A stretch of 64,000 nucleotides of DNA from Curtobacterium sp. MCLR17_036 (GCF_003234445.2 NZ_CP126269.1:1302001-1366000); one strand, 5' to 3'. Counted from the stretch's first letter, positions 8,647-18,563 are shown. Made by a program: numbers and translations. Notes: generated by a model from the letters alone, not told the origin.

Positions 8647-9462
8647 GTGGCGGGGATCTCGAACGGACGGGGCACCGGGCCCGACGCGGACGACACCGCC
8701 GGTGTCGCAGCTGCGGCGGACTCCGCGGGCCACCCCTGGGCCGGCCGGACGTTCGACCACCACGACACCGCGTTCGCCGACGACGACGGGCTCGCGGACC
8801 CTGCCCTCGTCGCGGCGATCGGCGCACTGACCACGGGAGCCCCGCAGGGCGCGGTCGTCGACGCCCTGCGCTCCGCCCGGTTGCTCATCCCGCTCATCGC
8901 CGAGGCCGGCGACGTCGGCACGACCGAGACCGGCGCGCTCGTCGACAAGACCCAGGAGCTCTCGATCGTCACGGTCGCCGGGCCGGACGGCCGGAGCGTC
9001 ATGCCGGCGTTCACGTCGGTCGACGCCATGCACCGCTGGGACCCCGATGCCCGCCCCGTCCCGGTGGAGTCCCGTCGGGTGGCGATGGCCGCGGCGAGCG
9101 AGGACACCCAGCTCGTCGTCCTCGACCCGAAGTCGCCGACCGAGTTCGTGCTGCGCCGTCCTGCGGTGTGGGCGCTCGGGCAGGACCTGCCCTGGACGCC
9201 CTGCTTCGAGGACCCCGACGTCGCGGGGGCGTTCGCGGCGTCGGTGCAGGGCGAGCTGAGCGTCGCGCGGGTCGAACTCGCGCCGGGCGACCCGGTCGGT
9301 CGCTACGCCGGACCCGAGCTGACGGTGGGCCTCGCGCTGCACCCCGGCCTCGACCGCGAGCAGGTCGCGGCGCTCGTCGGTCGGCTGCAGCAGCGGTGGG
9401 CCGCCGACGCCGTCATCGCCGAGCGGGTCGACAGCATGCGGGTGGCCCTCCGCGCCGCCTGA
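8647..9462 (+). CDS. SseB family protein
   Basis: A 271-residue soluble protein with an SseB N-terminal-like domain (roughly residues 50-165: a helix-rich segment, then LLIPLI ... ELSIVTVAGPDGRSVMPAFTSVDAMHRW). The GRS-x-PAFTS pattern is typical of SseB-like proteins. The family is often found next to hisA in actinobacteria, and its biochemical role there is unknown. The start is GTG 8647, 4 nt after the hisA stop, so co-transcription with the his genes is expected. The N-terminal 35 residues are low in complexity. Confidence 0.8.
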   Translation: MAGISNGRGTGPDADDTAGVAAAADSAGHPWAGRTFDHHDTAFADDDGLADPALVAAIGALTTGAPQGAVVDALRSARLLIPLIAEAGDVGTTETGALVDKTQELSIVTVAGPDGRSVMPAFTSVDAMHRWDPDARPVPVESRRVAMAAASEDTQLVVLDPKSPTEFVLRRPAVWALGQDLPWTPCFEDPDVAGAFAASVQGELSVARVELAPGDPVGRYAGPELTVGLALHPGLDREQVAALVGRLQQRWAADAVIAERVDSMRVALRAA

Positions 9463-9540
9463 GCCACCGACCCCGAGGGGCTGCGTCACGGGCGCGGCGA
9501 CCCCGCGGACCCGGCCGCGACATGCACCGGGCCCCGACAC

Positions 9541-9606
9541 TGCCCCGGGCCCCGGGCCCCGGGCCCCGGGCCGCGGGCTCCGGGCCCCGGCCCCGGCCCC
9601 GGCCCT
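9541..9606. repeat. GGGCCCC low-complexity run
   Basis: A G/C-only run of GGGCCCC-like 7-mers shifting into CCCCGG repeats, between the sseB-like gene and parA. It can form many alternative hairpins. It might act as a terminator for the his unit, but there is no single defined stem. Confidence 0.6.
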
Positions 9607-9650
9607 GTGCTGCTGCGGCGGTGCGACCCCGGGCGGCGGGCCGCCGCCGG

Positions 9651-9656
9651 TACGAT
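9651..9656 (+). promoter_or_regulatory. -10 element of parA (leaderless type)
   Basis: TACGAT ends 6 nt before GTG 9663. Confidence 0.5.
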
Positions 9657-9662
9657 GACGGG

Positions 9663-10538
9663 GTGAGCCCGAACCCGACGACCAACCCCACCGGCGCGAC
9701 CACCCACGGTCCGACGGGGCGTCCCGTCCGCGAGTTCCCCGTGCCCGAGGAGCTCGACAGCACCGGACCCGCCCGCATCATCGCGCTCTGCAACCAGAAG
9801 GGCGGCGTCGGCAAGACCACGACCGCCATCAACCTCGGCGCGGCGCTCGCCGAGTACGGCCGCAAGGTCCTCGCCGTCGACTTCGACCCGCAGGGTGCGC
9901 TGTCCGCGGGCCTCGGCGTCCGCACGCACGACATCCACACCGTCTACGACCTGCTCATGGGCGCCGTGAAGGACCCGAACCAGGTCATCCAGCCGACGAA
10001 CACCCCCGGGCTCGACGTCATCCCCGCGAACATCGACCTGTCCGCGGCCGAGGTGCACCTGGTCAACGAGGTCGCCCGCGAGCAGATCCTGGCGAGCGTG
10101 CTCCGCAAGGTCGCGAACGACTACGACGTGATCCTGGTCGACTGCCAGCCGTCGCTCGGGCTGCTCACCGTCAACGCGTTGACGGCGGCGCACGGCGTGC
10201 TCATCCCGCTCGAGTGCGAGTTCTTCGCGCTCCGCGGTGTCGCCCTGCTCATCGAGACGATCGACAAGGTGCGCGACCGCCTCAACCCGGCGCTGACGCT
10301 CGACGGCATCTTGGCGACCATGTACGACTCGCGCACGCTGCACTCCCGAGAGGTCATGGAGCGCGTCGTCGACACCTTCGACGACCGCGTCCTCGACACC
10401 GTCATCGGCCGCACCGTCCGGTTCCCCGACGCCACGGTGTCCGCGCGCCCCATCACCCAGACCGCTCCCGACCACGCGGCCGCACACGCCTACCGGCAGC
10501 TCGCACGAGAGCTCGTCCAGCGTGGCGCCGTCGCCTGA
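9663..10538 (+). CDS. ParA/Soj-family ATPase
   Basis: A 291-residue deviant-Walker ATPase. The signature NQKGGVGKTTTAINLG is near residue 42, Walker A' DFDPQGALS follows, and DCQPSLGLLTVNAL is the switch region. It sits immediately upstream of scpA-scpB, a conserved actinobacterial arrangement in which this ParA paralogue (not the oriC-linked parA) probably works with condensin in chromosome organisation. The frame is open far upstream, but GTG 9663, preceded by a -10 hexamer, is the natural start. The first 25 residues are a disordered Pro/Thr tail. It overlaps scpA by 17 bp. Confidence 0.92.
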   Translation: MSPNPTTNPTGATTHGPTGRPVREFPVPEELDSTGPARIIALCNQKGGVGKTTTAINLGAALAEYGRKVLAVDFDPQGALSAGLGVRTHDIHTVYDLLMGAVKDPNQVIQPTNTPGLDVIPANIDLSAAEVHLVNEVAREQILASVLRKVANDYDVILVDCQPSLGLLTVNALTAAHGVLIPLECEFFALRGVALLIETIDKVRDRLNPALTLDGILATMYDSRTLHSREVMERVVDTFDDRVLDTVIGRTVRFPDATVSARPITQTAPDHAAAHAYRQLARELVQRGAVA

Positions 10539-11325
10539 GCCGGGGTTCCGGGTCCGGCTCGCCAACTTCGACGGGCCGTTCGACCTCCTGCTCTCGCTCA
10601 TCACGAAGCACGAGCTGGACATCACCGAGGTCTCCCTCGGCGCTGTGACGGGTGAGTTCATCGCCTACGTCCGGCAGGCCGAGTCCGCCGACGAACTCGA
10701 CGAGGCGAGCGAGTTCCTCGTCGTCGCCGCCACCCTGCTCGATCTGAAGATCGTCGGACTGCTGCCGCAGGGTGAGCTCGTCGACGCCGAGGACGTCGCC
10801 CTGCTCGAGGCCCGCGACCTGCTGTTCGCACGCCTGCTGCAGTACCGCGCGTTCAAGCAGGCGGCCGACTGGTTCGGGGAGCGCTGGGGCGTCGAGTCCC
10901 GCCGGCACGTGCGGAGCGTCCGGCTCGAGGAGCGCTTCCGCGCCCGCACGCCCGAACTCGTCTGGACGCTGTCCGTCCAGGACTTCGCTGCGCTGGCGGC
11001 GGTGGCGTTCGCGCCGAAGGAGATCCCCACGGTCGGGCTCGACCACCTGCACGCGCCGCTCATCAGCATCCGCGAGCAGGCCGCGATCGTCGTCTCGATC
11101 CTCCGCACCCGCTCCGACGAGGACGTCTCGTTCCGCGACCTGGTCGCCGGCGTGCTGGAGACGGGTATCGTGGTGGCTCGCTTCCTCGCGATCCTCGAGC
11201 TGTACCGGAACGCGTCGATCTCGTTCGAGCAGCTCGAGCCGCTCGGGGAGCTGACACTCCGGTGGACCGCCGAGGACTGGTCCGACGAGAGCCTCGCCAA
11301 CCTGGGAGCCGACTATGACGGATGA
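10522..11325 (+). CDS. scpA: segregation and condensation protein A
   Basis: A 267-residue kleisin subunit of the SMC-ScpAB condensin. The N-terminal motif VRLANFDGPFDLLLSLI is diagnostic. The middle holds the ScpB-binding helices, and the C-terminal winged helix (residues about 190-260) contacts SMC. The GTG start lies within the parA end, and the scpA end overlaps scpB by 11 bp, so the three are co-translated. Confidence 0.95.
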   Translation: MAPSPEPGFRVRLANFDGPFDLLLSLITKHELDITEVSLGAVTGEFIAYVRQAESADELDEASEFLVVAATLLDLKIVGLLPQGELVDAEDVALLEARDLLFARLLQYRAFKQAADWFGERWGVESRRHVRSVRLEERFRARTPELVWTLSVQDFAALAAVAFAPKEIPTVGLDHLHAPLISIREQAAIVVSILRTRSDEDVSFRDLVAGVLETGIVVARFLAILELYRNASISFEQLEPLGELTLRWTAEDWSDESLANLGADYDG

Positions 11326-11992
11326 CGCGCACGACCCGTCCAGCGCCGAACCCGGCGGGGCCGACGAGATCGCCGACGCCCGCGCGATCGAGCACCTGGT
11401 GCACGAGGCGGACCCCCAGACGATCCCGGTCGACCGCCAGCTCGAGGCGATCCTCATGATCGCCGACGAACCGCAGTCGCTCGTGGCCCTCGCGGCCGCC
11501 GTCGGTGCTCCCGTCCCCGCGGTCCGCCAGGCCGTCGAGCGCCTCGTCGCGGACTTCGACGGCGTCGACGGCACCACCCGCCGCGGGTTCGAACTCCGCG
11601 AGGTCGGCGGCGGCTGGCGCTTCTACGTCCGCCAGGACCTCGACGCGGTCGTCGAGCAGTTCGTCGAGGCCGAACGGCCGTCGCGACTGTCCCAGGCCGC
11701 GCTCGAGACGCTCGCCGTGGTCGCCTACAAGCAGCCGATCACCCGCTCGCAGATCGCGTCCATCCGCGCCGTCAACGTCGACGGCGTCGTCCGCACCCTG
11801 GTCGCGCGTGGTCTCATCGAGGAGTCGTTCACCGACGCCGAGACCGGCGCCATCAACTACGTCACGTCCGACCTGCTCCTGCAGCAGCTCGGCATCAACT
11901 CGCTCGACGAGCTGCCGCTCATCTCGCCCCTCCTGGACGACGGTGCGGACGGCTTCGAGCAGAACGAAGGGATCCCCGATGGCCGGGTTTGA
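11315..11992 (+). CDS. scpB: segregation and condensation protein B
   Basis: A 225-residue winged-helix protein that dimerises and clamps ScpA. Family motifs include RQLEAILMIADEP, RRGFELREVGGGWRFY and SRLSQAALETLAVVAYKQPITRSQIASIRAVNVDGV. The N-terminal 40 residues are an acidic extension. It overlaps scpA and the rluB start. Confidence 0.95.
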   Translation: MTDDAHDPSSAEPGGADEIADARAIEHLVHEADPQTIPVDRQLEAILMIADEPQSLVALAAAVGAPVPAVRQAVERLVADFDGVDGTTRRGFELREVGGGWRFYVRQDLDAVVEQFVEAERPSRLSQAALETLAVVAYKQPITRSQIASIRAVNVDGVVRTLVARGLIEESFTDAETGAINYVTSDLLLQQLGINSLDELPLISPLLDDGADGFEQNEGIPDGRV

Positions 11993-14021
11993 CGACCGGG
12001 GGCGCGGCGCGCCCCGAGACCGAGACGACCGCAACGGACGCTCAGGAGGCCCGGATCGCCCCGGGCGTCCGGCTGCCGGCCGCGGCGGGGCCGGCTCCGG
12101 CGCCGGTGGCCGCTCCGGCGGGTACGGTCGCGACGACCGCGGGGGCGCACGTCCGCCGCGCGACGACGACCGTCGCGGCGGGTACCCGTCGCGCGACGAC
12201 CGCGGTGGCGACCGTGGTGGCTACCGGGGCCGTGACGACCGTGCCGGTGGTGGCGACCGTGGTGGGTACCGGGGCCGTGACGAGCGTGGGGCCCCGGCTC
12301 CGCGTGACGATCGTGGGGGCTACCGGGGCGGCTCGGCTCCGCGTGACGATCGTGGTGGGTACCGGGGCCGTGACGACCGTGGGGCCCCGGCTCCGCGTGA
12401 CGATCGTGGGGGCTACCGGGGCCGTGACGACCGTGCCGGTGGTGGCGATCGTGGCGGGTACCGTGGCGGCGCTCCGCGCGACGATCGCGGTGGGTACCGG
12501 GGTCGTGACGACCGTGGCGGCGCTCCGCGCGACGATCGCGGTGGGTACCGGGGTCGTGACGACCGTGGGGCTCCGGCTCCGCGCGAGGACCGCGGCGGCT
12601 ACCGGGGTCGTGACGACCGTGGCGGCGCTCCCCGCGACGACCGTGGTGGCTACCGCGGCCGTGACGACCGCAGCGCGGCTCCCCGCGAGGACCGTGGCGG
12701 CTACCGCGGCCGTGACGACCGTGGCGGCGCACGACCGAACCCCCGCGGAACCGGGGAATCCCGTGGTTCCGGAGCACCTCGGTGGGGCGGAGCGGACCGG
12801 AACCGCGGGCGCGACGACCGCAGCTCGGCGCCGCGTGACGACCGCGGCGGCAACTCCGGCCGCTTCGTCGGGCGCGACGACGACCGGCGCCGTGACGACC
12901 GCGGCGGGTACGTCCGCCGCGACGACGACCGCCGTGACGACCGTCGCCGTGACGACCGCGGCCGTGACGACCGCGGCCGTGACGACCGCCGCGGGCCCGA
13001 CGGGCAGCAGAGCCGCGTCTGGCACAACGGCCGTCGCTACGTCGGCGGCACCACGAGCGTGCGCAACAGCGACCGCCCCGGCGCCGCCCGCACCACGCCG
13101 AAGCCGAGCGGGGAGCGCGACGGCAACGGCGCGCCGCTCGAGGGCACGCCCGAGCGGCCGATCATCCCGGACTGGGACGCGGCGGACGGGACGGCGTCCG
13201 GCGGGGCCGAGCCGGGCCTCCAGGCCGAGGGGGAGCGCCTGCAGAAGGTGATCGCCGCTGCGGGCGTGGCATCCCGACGCGTCGCGGAGAACCTGATCGT
13301 CGAGGGCCGCGTGACGGTCAACGGGCAGGTGGTGGACGCCCTCGGGCGTCGCGTCGACCCCGCGACCGACGCGATCGCCGTCGACGGCGTGCCGGTGCAG
13401 ATCGACTCCTCGCGGCGGTACATCGTGCTCAACAAGCCGACCGGCGTCGTCTCGAGCCTGCAGGACGAGCGCGGCCGCCGCGACCTGACCGAGTTCGTCG
13501 ACCGCTACGAGGAACGGCTGTTCAACGTCGGTCGCCTCGACGCCGAGACCTCGGGGCTGCTCGTCCTGACGAACGACGGCGACCTGGCCCACGTGCTCGC
13601 GCACCCGTCCTTCGGGGTGCAGAAGACCTACATCGCGAAGGTGCACGGCAACGTGAACCCGGCCGTGGTGCAGCGACTGCTCGAGGGCGTGGAGCTCGAG
13701 GACGGCCCGATCAAGGCCGACCGGGTGAAGTTGCTCGAGTCCTCGCGGGGTGAGTCGCTCGTCGAGATCACCCTGCACTCGGGCCGCAACCGGATCGTCC
13801 GCCGCATGCTCGAGGCCGTCGACCACCCGGTGCTCGAACTCGTCCGGCGGTCGTTCGGGCCGCTGCACCTCGGCAGCCTGCCGCCGGGCAAGATGCGCGA
13901 GCTCGGCACGGTCGAGGTGGGCAAGCTGCTCGCCACGGTCCGCGACGCGAAGCCGACGGGCCGGGACGACCGCGACGTCGCGCTGGACGACGACGAGGAC
14001 GACGACGAGTCGGCGGACTGA
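11979..14021 (+). CDS. rluB: pseudouridine synthase RluB/RsuA family with long RGG-repeat N-terminus
   Basis: A 680-residue protein. The C-terminal third is a normal rRNA pseudouridine synthase: an S4 RNA-binding domain from about residue 418 (LQKVIAAAGVASRRVAE) and the catalytic domain with the essential aspartate at about 521 in GRLDAETSGLL, plus SGRNRIVRRML. It is predicted to modify 23S or 16S rRNA. The first 400 residues are Arg/Gly/Asp repeats with eleven DRGGYRG cores in 11-20 residue units, then Arg/Asp-rich runs. Homologues usually carry a much shorter tail. The ATG start lies within the scpB end. The repeat is in frame throughout and ends in a clean catalytic domain, so the gene looks intact. 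Confidence 0.92.
   Translation: MAGFDDRGRGAPRDRDDRNGRSGGPDRPGRPAAGRGGAGSGAGGRSGGYGRDDRGGARPPRDDDRRGGYPSRDDRGGDRGGYRGRDDRAGGGDRGGYRGRDERGAPAPRDDRGGYRGGSAPRDDRGGYRGRDDRGAPAPRDDRGGYRGRDDRAGGGDRGGYRGGAPRDDRGGYRGRDDRGGAPRDDRGGYRGRDDRGAPAPREDRGGYRGRDDRGGAPRDDRGGYRGRDDRSAAPREDRGGYRGRDDRGGARPNPRGTGESRGSGAPRWGGADRNRGRDDRSSAPRDDRGGNSGRFVGRDDDRRRDDRGGYVRRDDDRRDDRRRDDRGRDDRGRDDRRGPDGQQSRVWHNGRRYVGGTTSVRNSDRPGAARTTPKPSGERDGNGAPLEGTPERPIIPDWDAADGTASGGAEPGLQAEGERLQKVIAAAGVASRRVAENLIVEGRVTVNGQVVDALGRRVDPATDAIAVDGVPVQIDSSRRYIVLNKPTGVVSSLQDERGRRDLTEFVDRYEERLFNVGRLDAETSGLLVLTNDGDLAHVLAHPSFGVQKTYIAKVHGNVNPAVVQRLLEGVELEDGPIKADRVKLLESSRGESLVEITLHSGRNRIVRRMLEAVDHPVLELVRRSFGPLHLGSLPPGKMRELGTVEVGKLLATVRDAKPTGRDDRDVALDDDEDDDESAD
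12060..12980. repeat. in-gene RGG/RDD-coding minisatellite
   Basis: The N-terminal part of rluB is built from imperfect 30-60 nt DNA repeats encoding RDDRGGYRG with variable AP-rich linkers. GGCTACCGGGGCCGTGACGA-like stretches recur at intervals. Copy number may vary between strains by slippage. Confidence 0.85.
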
Positions 14022-14043
14022 CGGGGACCGACACCGCGATCGG

Positions 14044-14049
14044 TAGGCT
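14044..14049 (+). promoter_or_regulatory. -10 element of tyrA (leaderless type)
   Basis: TAGGCT ends 6 nt before GTG 14056. Confidence 0.5.
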
Positions 14050-14055
14050 TGCCCG

Positions 14056-15168
14056 GTGACCGACCTGACGCCGCACGACACGGACCGCCGCCTGCGGGGT
14101 CCGGTGCGCGTCGTCGGCGCCGGGCTGCTCGGCGCCTCGATCGGCCTGGCGCTGCGCGAGAAGGGGGTGGACGTCGTCCTGGACGACGTGTCGCCCGCCG
14201 CGCTGGCCCTCGCCGTGGACTACGGAGCCGGTCGTCGACCGGCGGTCGGGGACGCCCCGGAGCTCGTCGTCGTGGCCGTGCCGCCGGACGTCGTGGCGAC
14301 GGTCGTCGCCCGCGAACTCGCGGACCACCCGGACGCGATCGTGACGGACGTCGCGAGCGTGAAGGCCGGTCCGCTGGCGGAACTCGTCGCCGCGGGTGCC
14401 GACGTCAGCCGCTACATCGGGTCCCACCCGATGGCGGGGCGTGAGCGCAGCGGCCCGACGGCGGCGCGTGCCGACCTGTTCGTCGGTCGCCCGTGGGTGA
14501 TCGCGGGGCACGACGGCATCACCTACCAGCGCGCCGCGGTGGTCGAGGACCTGGCGCTCGACGTCGGCGCGACCGTCGTGCCGATGGAGCCGGCGGCGCA
14601 CGACCTCGCCGTCGCCTACGTCTCGCACGTGCCGCAGCTCGTGTCGACGCTGATGGCCTCGCGGCTGCGCGACGCCCCGGACGGCGCCCTCGGCCTGGCC
14701 GGCGGCGGCGTGCGCGACGTGACCCGGGTGGCCGCGAGCGACCCCGGGCTGTGGGTGCAGATCATCGGTGCCAACGCGGCGAACGTCCGGCACGTGCTGG
14801 CGGACCTGCGTGACGAACTGACCGGGCTGCTCGGCGCACTCGACGACCCCGCTGCGGCCGGTGCCCCGCGCACCCTCGCCGAGGCGATCGCCGCGGGCAA
14901 CCGCGGTGTCGAACGGCTGCCGGGCAAGCACGGCACCACCAAGCGCTTCGCCCAGGTCGTCGTCCTGGTGGACGACACCCCAGGGCAGATCGCCGCGCTC
15001 CTGACGTTCATCGGGGAGATCGGCATCAACCTCGAGGACATGCGCCTCGAGCACTCACCGGGCGCACCGATCGGCATCGTCGAGGTGTCGGTCGTCCCCG
15101 AGCAGGAACAACGACTCGTCGAGCAGCTCGAGGGTCGCGGATGGAGGATCGCAGCAGCATGGGCATGA
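14056..15168 (+). CDS. tyrA: prephenate dehydrogenase with ACT domain
   Basis: A 370-residue NAD(P)-dependent enzyme converting prephenate to 4-hydroxyphenylpyruvate for tyrosine synthesis. The Rossmann motif [15 protein letters not shown] starts near residue 17. The [13 protein letters not shown] motif contains the catalytic histidine. An ACT-like regulatory domain (about residues 298-365, [19 protein letters not shown]) suggests tyrosine feedback control. It is preceded by its own -10 element, and its 3' end overlaps the cmk start region. Confidence 0.93.
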   Translation: MTDLTPHDTDRRLRGPVRVVGAGLLGASIGLALREKGVDVVLDDVSPAALALAVDYGAGRRPAVGDAPELVVVAVPPDVVATVVARELADHPDAIVTDVASVKAGPLAELVAAGADVSRYIGSHPMAGRERSGPTAARADLFVGRPWVIAGHDGITYQRAAVVEDLALDVGATVVPMEPAAHDLAVAYVSHVPQLVSTLMASRLRDAPDGALGLAGGGVRDVTRVAASDPGLWVQIIGANAANVRHVLADLRDELTGLLGALDDPAAAGAPRTLAEAIAAGNRGVERLPGKHGTTKRFAQVVVLVDDTPGQIAALLTFIGEIGINLEDMRLEHSPGAPIGIVEVSVVPEQEQRLVEQLEGRGWRIAAAWA

Positions 15169-16046
15169 TCGACGACGTGGACGCAGCGACGAACGAACCC
15201 GGCGCGACCGGCGGACCCGACGGGCCCGACACCGGCCTGCCCACCCCGACGCCCGGCGACGGTGCGCGCGGCGGCGCCGAGGGCGGCCCGCTCGGCGGCC
15301 CGGCCGGCCTGGGCGAGCCCGGCGGCGAACCGGGTTCGACGAGTGCTCCGGTGCCGTCCGGCCTCGCCGACGGGGCCTACGTGGCGAAGACCGTCATCGC
15401 GGTCGACGGTCCGGCCGGCAGCGGCAAGTCGAGCGTGTCCCGCGCGGCGGCGCGCGTGCTGGGCTTCGGCTACCAGGACACCGGAGCCGCGTACCGGGCA
15501 CTCGCGTGGCACGCCCTGCAGCAGCGGGTCGACCTCGACGACCCGGCGGCGGTCCTGGCGAGCTGGGACACCTTCGACTACGCGATCGGCACCGACCCCG
15601 ACGACTACTTCGTGAAGGTGGGGGGGACCGACGTCACCGAGGCCATCCGCACCCCCGACGTCACCGGCGCGGTCGCCCACATCGCGAAGCTGCCCGACGT
15701 CCGGCACCGCCTGGTGCAGCTGTTCCGCACCGTGATGCGGAAGACCGACGCCCCGGGGATCATCACCGAGGGCCGGGACATCACCACGGTCGTCGCCCCC
15801 GACGCCGAGGTCCGGATCCTGCTGACCGCAGACGAGTCCGTTAGGATGGCCCGACGATCGGCAGAGGTCACGACCCAGTCGGCCGCCGAGACCTCCGCAG
15901 CGCTCGCTCGTCGTGACGCGGCGGACGCGAAGGTCGTCGACTTCATGAACGCCGCGGACGGCGTCACGACGCTCGACTCCACCGACCTCGACTTCGACCA
16001 GACCGTGCAGGCGGTCGTCGACCTGGCCCGCGCGGCCACGCACTGA
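15159..16046 (+). CDS. cmk: cytidylate kinase
   Basis: A 295-residue protein. Cytidylate kinase proper starts near residue 76 with [17 protein letters not shown] (P-loop), followed by [13 protein letters not shown] and the [11 protein letters not shown] motif. It phosphorylates (d)CMP. The first 75 residues are a Gly/Pro-rich disordered extension. ATG 15159 is preferred because GGAGGA lies 10 nt upstream. ATG 15141 is an alternative, and a GTG at 15381 would give the bare domain. It sits upstream of der, as in most actinobacteria. Confidence 0.92.
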   Translation: MGMIDDVDAATNEPGATGGPDGPDTGLPTPTPGDGARGGAEGGPLGGPAGLGEPGGEPGSTSAPVPSGLADGAYVAKTVIAVDGPAGSGKSSVSRAAARVLGFGYQDTGAAYRALAWHALQQRVDLDDPAAVLASWDTFDYAIGTDPDDYFVKVGGTDVTEAIRTPDVTGAVAHIAKLPDVRHRLVQLFRTVMRKTDAPGIITEGRDITTVVAPDAEVRILLTADESVRMARRSAEVTTQSAAETSAALARRDAADAKVVDFMNAADGVTTLDSTDLDFDQTVQAVVDLARAATH

Positions 16047-16050
16047 CGCG

Positions 16051-16165
16051 GACCGGACGGCCTCGGCCGGCCGGTCACGCACCGACGCAGGACCGGACGG
16101 CCTCGGCCAGCCGGTCACCGTACCGCACTGACGCACGACCGGACGGCCTCGGCCAGCCGGTCACC
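16051..16165. repeat. three copies of a 26-bp hairpin repeat
   Basis: GACCGGACGGCCTCGGCCRG followed by CCGGTCAC starts at 16051, 16091 and 16137. Each copy can fold through its GACCGG/CCGGTC ends. The linkers between copies also share a GCACTGACGCA-like segment. The array fills the cmk-der gap. Confidence 0.85.
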
Positions 16166-16240
16166 CACGGCCGGACCCCCGGCCCCGGCCGGCAACGGCC
16201 ACCGACACCGCGGCCCCGGCCGCTCGCGAGGAAAACCACC

Positions 16241-17761
16241 ATGGCCCAGCTGGACAACCCGGACAACGACGACTTCCCCGAGTACGACGACGCCCTCGGC
16301 GCGCGCCTCGCCGGACTCGACGAGGCAGAGGCCGAGCAGCGCGCCACGGCACTCCGCGCCGGACTCGAGGAGTACGACCTCGAGGACGAGGACCTCGCCC
16401 TGCTCGAAGCCGGTCAGATCGGCGAGGACGGCGTCCACTACCTGCCGGCCTACCCGGTGCTCGCCATCGTCGGCCGCCCGAACGTCGGCAAGTCCGCGCT
16501 CGTGAACCGCATCCTCGGCCGCCGCGAGGCCGTCGTGCAGGACGTCCCCGGCGTCACGCGCGACCGGGTCAGCTACAAGGCCGAGTGGAACGACAAGCGC
16601 TTCACGCTCGTCGACACGGGCGGCTGGGAGCCCGACGCCCAGGGCATCAACGCCTCGGTCGCCGCGCAGGCCGAGGTCGCCATCGACCTCGCCGACGCCG
16701 TGCTCTTCGTCGTCGACGTCACGGTCGGCATCACCGCCACCGACGAGCACGTCGTGAAGATGCTCCGCGGCACCGACCGTCCGGTCATCGTCGTCGCGAA
16801 CAAGTCCGACGACGACCGCCGCGACCTCGACGCCTACGAGCTGTGGAACCTCGGTCTCGGCGAGCCGCACCCGGTGTCGGCACTGCACGGCCGCGGCGTC
16901 GCGGACCTGCTCGACCTCATCATCAAAACGCTGCCGGACACCTCGGCGGTCGCGAAGCAGGAGGTCGGCGGCCCCCGTCGCGTGGCCATCCTCGGCCGTC
17001 CGAACGTCGGCAAGAGCTCGCTGCTCAACAAGGCCGCCGGCGAGGAGCGCGTCGTCGTGAACGACCTCGCGGGCACCACCCGCGACCCGGTCGACGAGCA
17101 GATCGAGCTCGGTGGCAAGGTCTGGCGCTTCGTCGACACCGCTGGCATCCGCAAGCGCGTGCACCTGCAGCAGGGCGCCGACTTCTACGCGTCGCTCCGC
17201 ACCACGGCCGCACTCGAGAAGGCCGAGGTCGCCGTCGTCGTCCTCGACGTCACCGAGCCCGTCTCCGTGCAGGACCTGCGGATCATCGACCTCGTCCTCG
17301 AGTCGGGCCGCGCGCTCGTCCTGGCCTACAACAAGTGGGACCTGCTCGACGACGAGCGCCGCCGCTACCTGGAGCGCGAGATCGAGCAGGACCTGGCGCA
17401 CGTCGCCTGGGCGCCGCGGGTGAACATCTCGGCCCGTACCGGCCGCCACCTCGAGAAGCTCGTGCCCGCGCTCGAGACCGCCCTCGACTCGTGGGACACC
17501 CGCATCCCGACCGGCAAGGTCAACGCCTTCATCGCCGAGCTCGTGCAGGAGCACCCGCACCCCGTCCGCGGTGGCAAGCAGCCGCGCATCCTGTTCGGGA
17601 CGCAGGCGTCGAGCCAGCCGCCGACGTTCGTGCTGTTCACGTCGGCCTTCCTCGACCCGCAGTACCGCCGGTTCATCACCCGCCGGCTCCGCGAGGTCTG
17701 GGGCTTCTCCGGCACGCCGATCAACGTCAACATGCGGGTGCGCGAGCGCCGGAAGCGCTGA
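16241..17761 (+). CDS. der: ribosome biogenesis GTPase Der (EngA)
   Basis: A 506-residue double GTPase needed for 50S subunit assembly. It has two G domains, each with a complete P-loop ([12 protein letters not shown] near residue 84 and [12 protein letters not shown] near 252), DTGGWE and DTAGIRK switch II motifs, and NKSD and NKWD base-specificity motifs. A C-terminal KH-like domain ends in [13 protein letters not shown]. The N-terminal 75 residues are an acidic extension typical of actinobacteria. A strong terminator follows at 17777-17810. Confidence 0.97.
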   Translation: MAQLDNPDNDDFPEYDDALGARLAGLDEAEAEQRATALRAGLEEYDLEDEDLALLEAGQIGEDGVHYLPAYPVLAIVGRPNVGKSALVNRILGRREAVVQDVPGVTRDRVSYKAEWNDKRFTLVDTGGWEPDAQGINASVAAQAEVAIDLADAVLFVVDVTVGITATDEHVVKMLRGTDRPVIVVANKSDDDRRDLDAYELWNLGLGEPHPVSALHGRGVADLLDLIIKTLPDTSAVAKQEVGGPRRVAILGRPNVGKSSLLNKAAGEERVVVNDLAGTTRDPVDEQIELGGKVWRFVDTAGIRKRVHLQQGADFYASLRTTAALEKAEVAVVVLDVTEPVSVQDLRIIDLVLESGRALVLAYNKWDLLDDERRRYLEREIEQDLAHVAWAPRVNISARTGRHLEKLVPALETALDSWDTRIPTGKVNAFIAELVQEHPHPVRGGKQPRILFGTQASSQPPTFVLFTSAFLDPQYRRFITRRLREVWGFSGTPINVNMRVRERRKR

Positions 17762-17776
17762 CCCGCACCGCCCGCC

Positions 17777-17810
17777 CAGAACGCGCCCCGGATCCCCGGG
17801 GCGCGTTCTG
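17777..17810 (+). terminator. terminator after der
   Basis: Perfect 15-bp stem (CAGAACGCGCCCCGG and its complement) with a 4-nt loop, starting 16 nt after the der stop. No T-run follows, as is usual in high-GC actinobacteria. Confidence 0.8.
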
Positions 17811-17894
17811 CGTCGCGGTGCTCCCGTCCGTCGGTGTTGCCGTCCGCTGCGTGTCGGACGGGAGGCCCGGTGCGGCTCCGCCCCGTCGGTGCGG

Positions 17895-17900
17895 CACCAT
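17895..17900 (+). promoter_or_regulatory. -10-like element, leaderless type
   Basis: CACCAT (first T replaced) ends 6 nt before GTG 17907. Confidence 0.3.
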
Positions 17901-17906
17901 GGGACC

Positions 17907-18536
17907 GTGCGCATCGAGCGGTGGGGGACAGGGCGACGTCGGCTCGCGACGGGTGGCGTCGTGGCAGCGGTCGCGGTCGTCGGTGCGGTTGCGCTCTGGT
18001 CGGGCACGCGGTCGGACGACCAGGAACCCGTCGCCCGCGTCGACACGGTCGACCACGGGACGGCACGGGTCCCGGCCGAGGGCCTCGTGCCGTCGAACGG
18101 CCTGGGGGACACCGTGCCGGACTCCGGGGAGCAGGCGCGTCCGGTCGACACGTCGCCGGTCGAGCCGTGGTGGCTCCGGGTGCCGCCGGTCGCCGGCGAG
18201 GTCGTCGGCGTGGGCGGCGCGGCCAGCGGACACGTCCGCATCGCCCGGCTCGGCGGCGAGGACGCGATCGAGGTCCACGTCGACGGCCTGCACACCCGGG
18301 CCCGCGGTGAGGTCTCGGTCGCGCTCGCGTCCGGGACCGTCCGGGCCGACGCGGACCCCCGGGGGACCACGATCGGCGAGTCCGCGGAACTCGCGCGGTT
18401 CCCGACGTCGCAGCGTGAGCTCGCCGTCGTGCTCAGCGACCCGTGGAGCCTGCCGGAGGAGGTCCGCTCGCTCGTCCTCACCGACACCGCCACCGGCGAG
18501 GTCGTCGGCAGCGCGACCCTCGTGCCGGTCGGCTGA
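17907..18536 (+). CDS. membrane-anchored extracytoplasmic protein, unknown function
   Basis: A 209-residue protein with a short basic N-terminus, one hydrophobic segment (residues about 13-32, LATGGVVAAVAVVGAVALW) and a hydrophilic, Asp/Glu-rich remainder predicted to lie outside the membrane. No lipobox cysteine and no family motif that I recognise. The start is chosen to give the signal-anchor and is supported by CACCAT 6 nt upstream. The next gene, also of membrane character, begins 39 nt downstream with its own -10-like element. Confidence 0.6.
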   Translation: MRIERWGTGRRRLATGGVVAAVAVVGAVALWSGTRSDDQEPVARVDTVDHGTARVPAEGLVPSNGLGDTVPDSGEQARPVDTSPVEPWWLRVPPVAGEVVGVGGAASGHVRIARLGGEDAIEVHVDGLHTRARGEVSVALASGTVRADADPRGTTIGESAELARFPTSQRELAVVLSDPWSLPEEVRSLVLTDTATGEVVGSATLVPVG

Positions 18537-18563
18537 GCGCACCGGGGACGCCCTCGGGTACGG

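Noticed and set aside
12060..12980. Assembly artefact or pseudogene in rluB
   Set aside because: The repeat stays in frame throughout and leads into an intact S4 and catalytic domain. Similar but shorter tails are normal in actinobacterial RluB.
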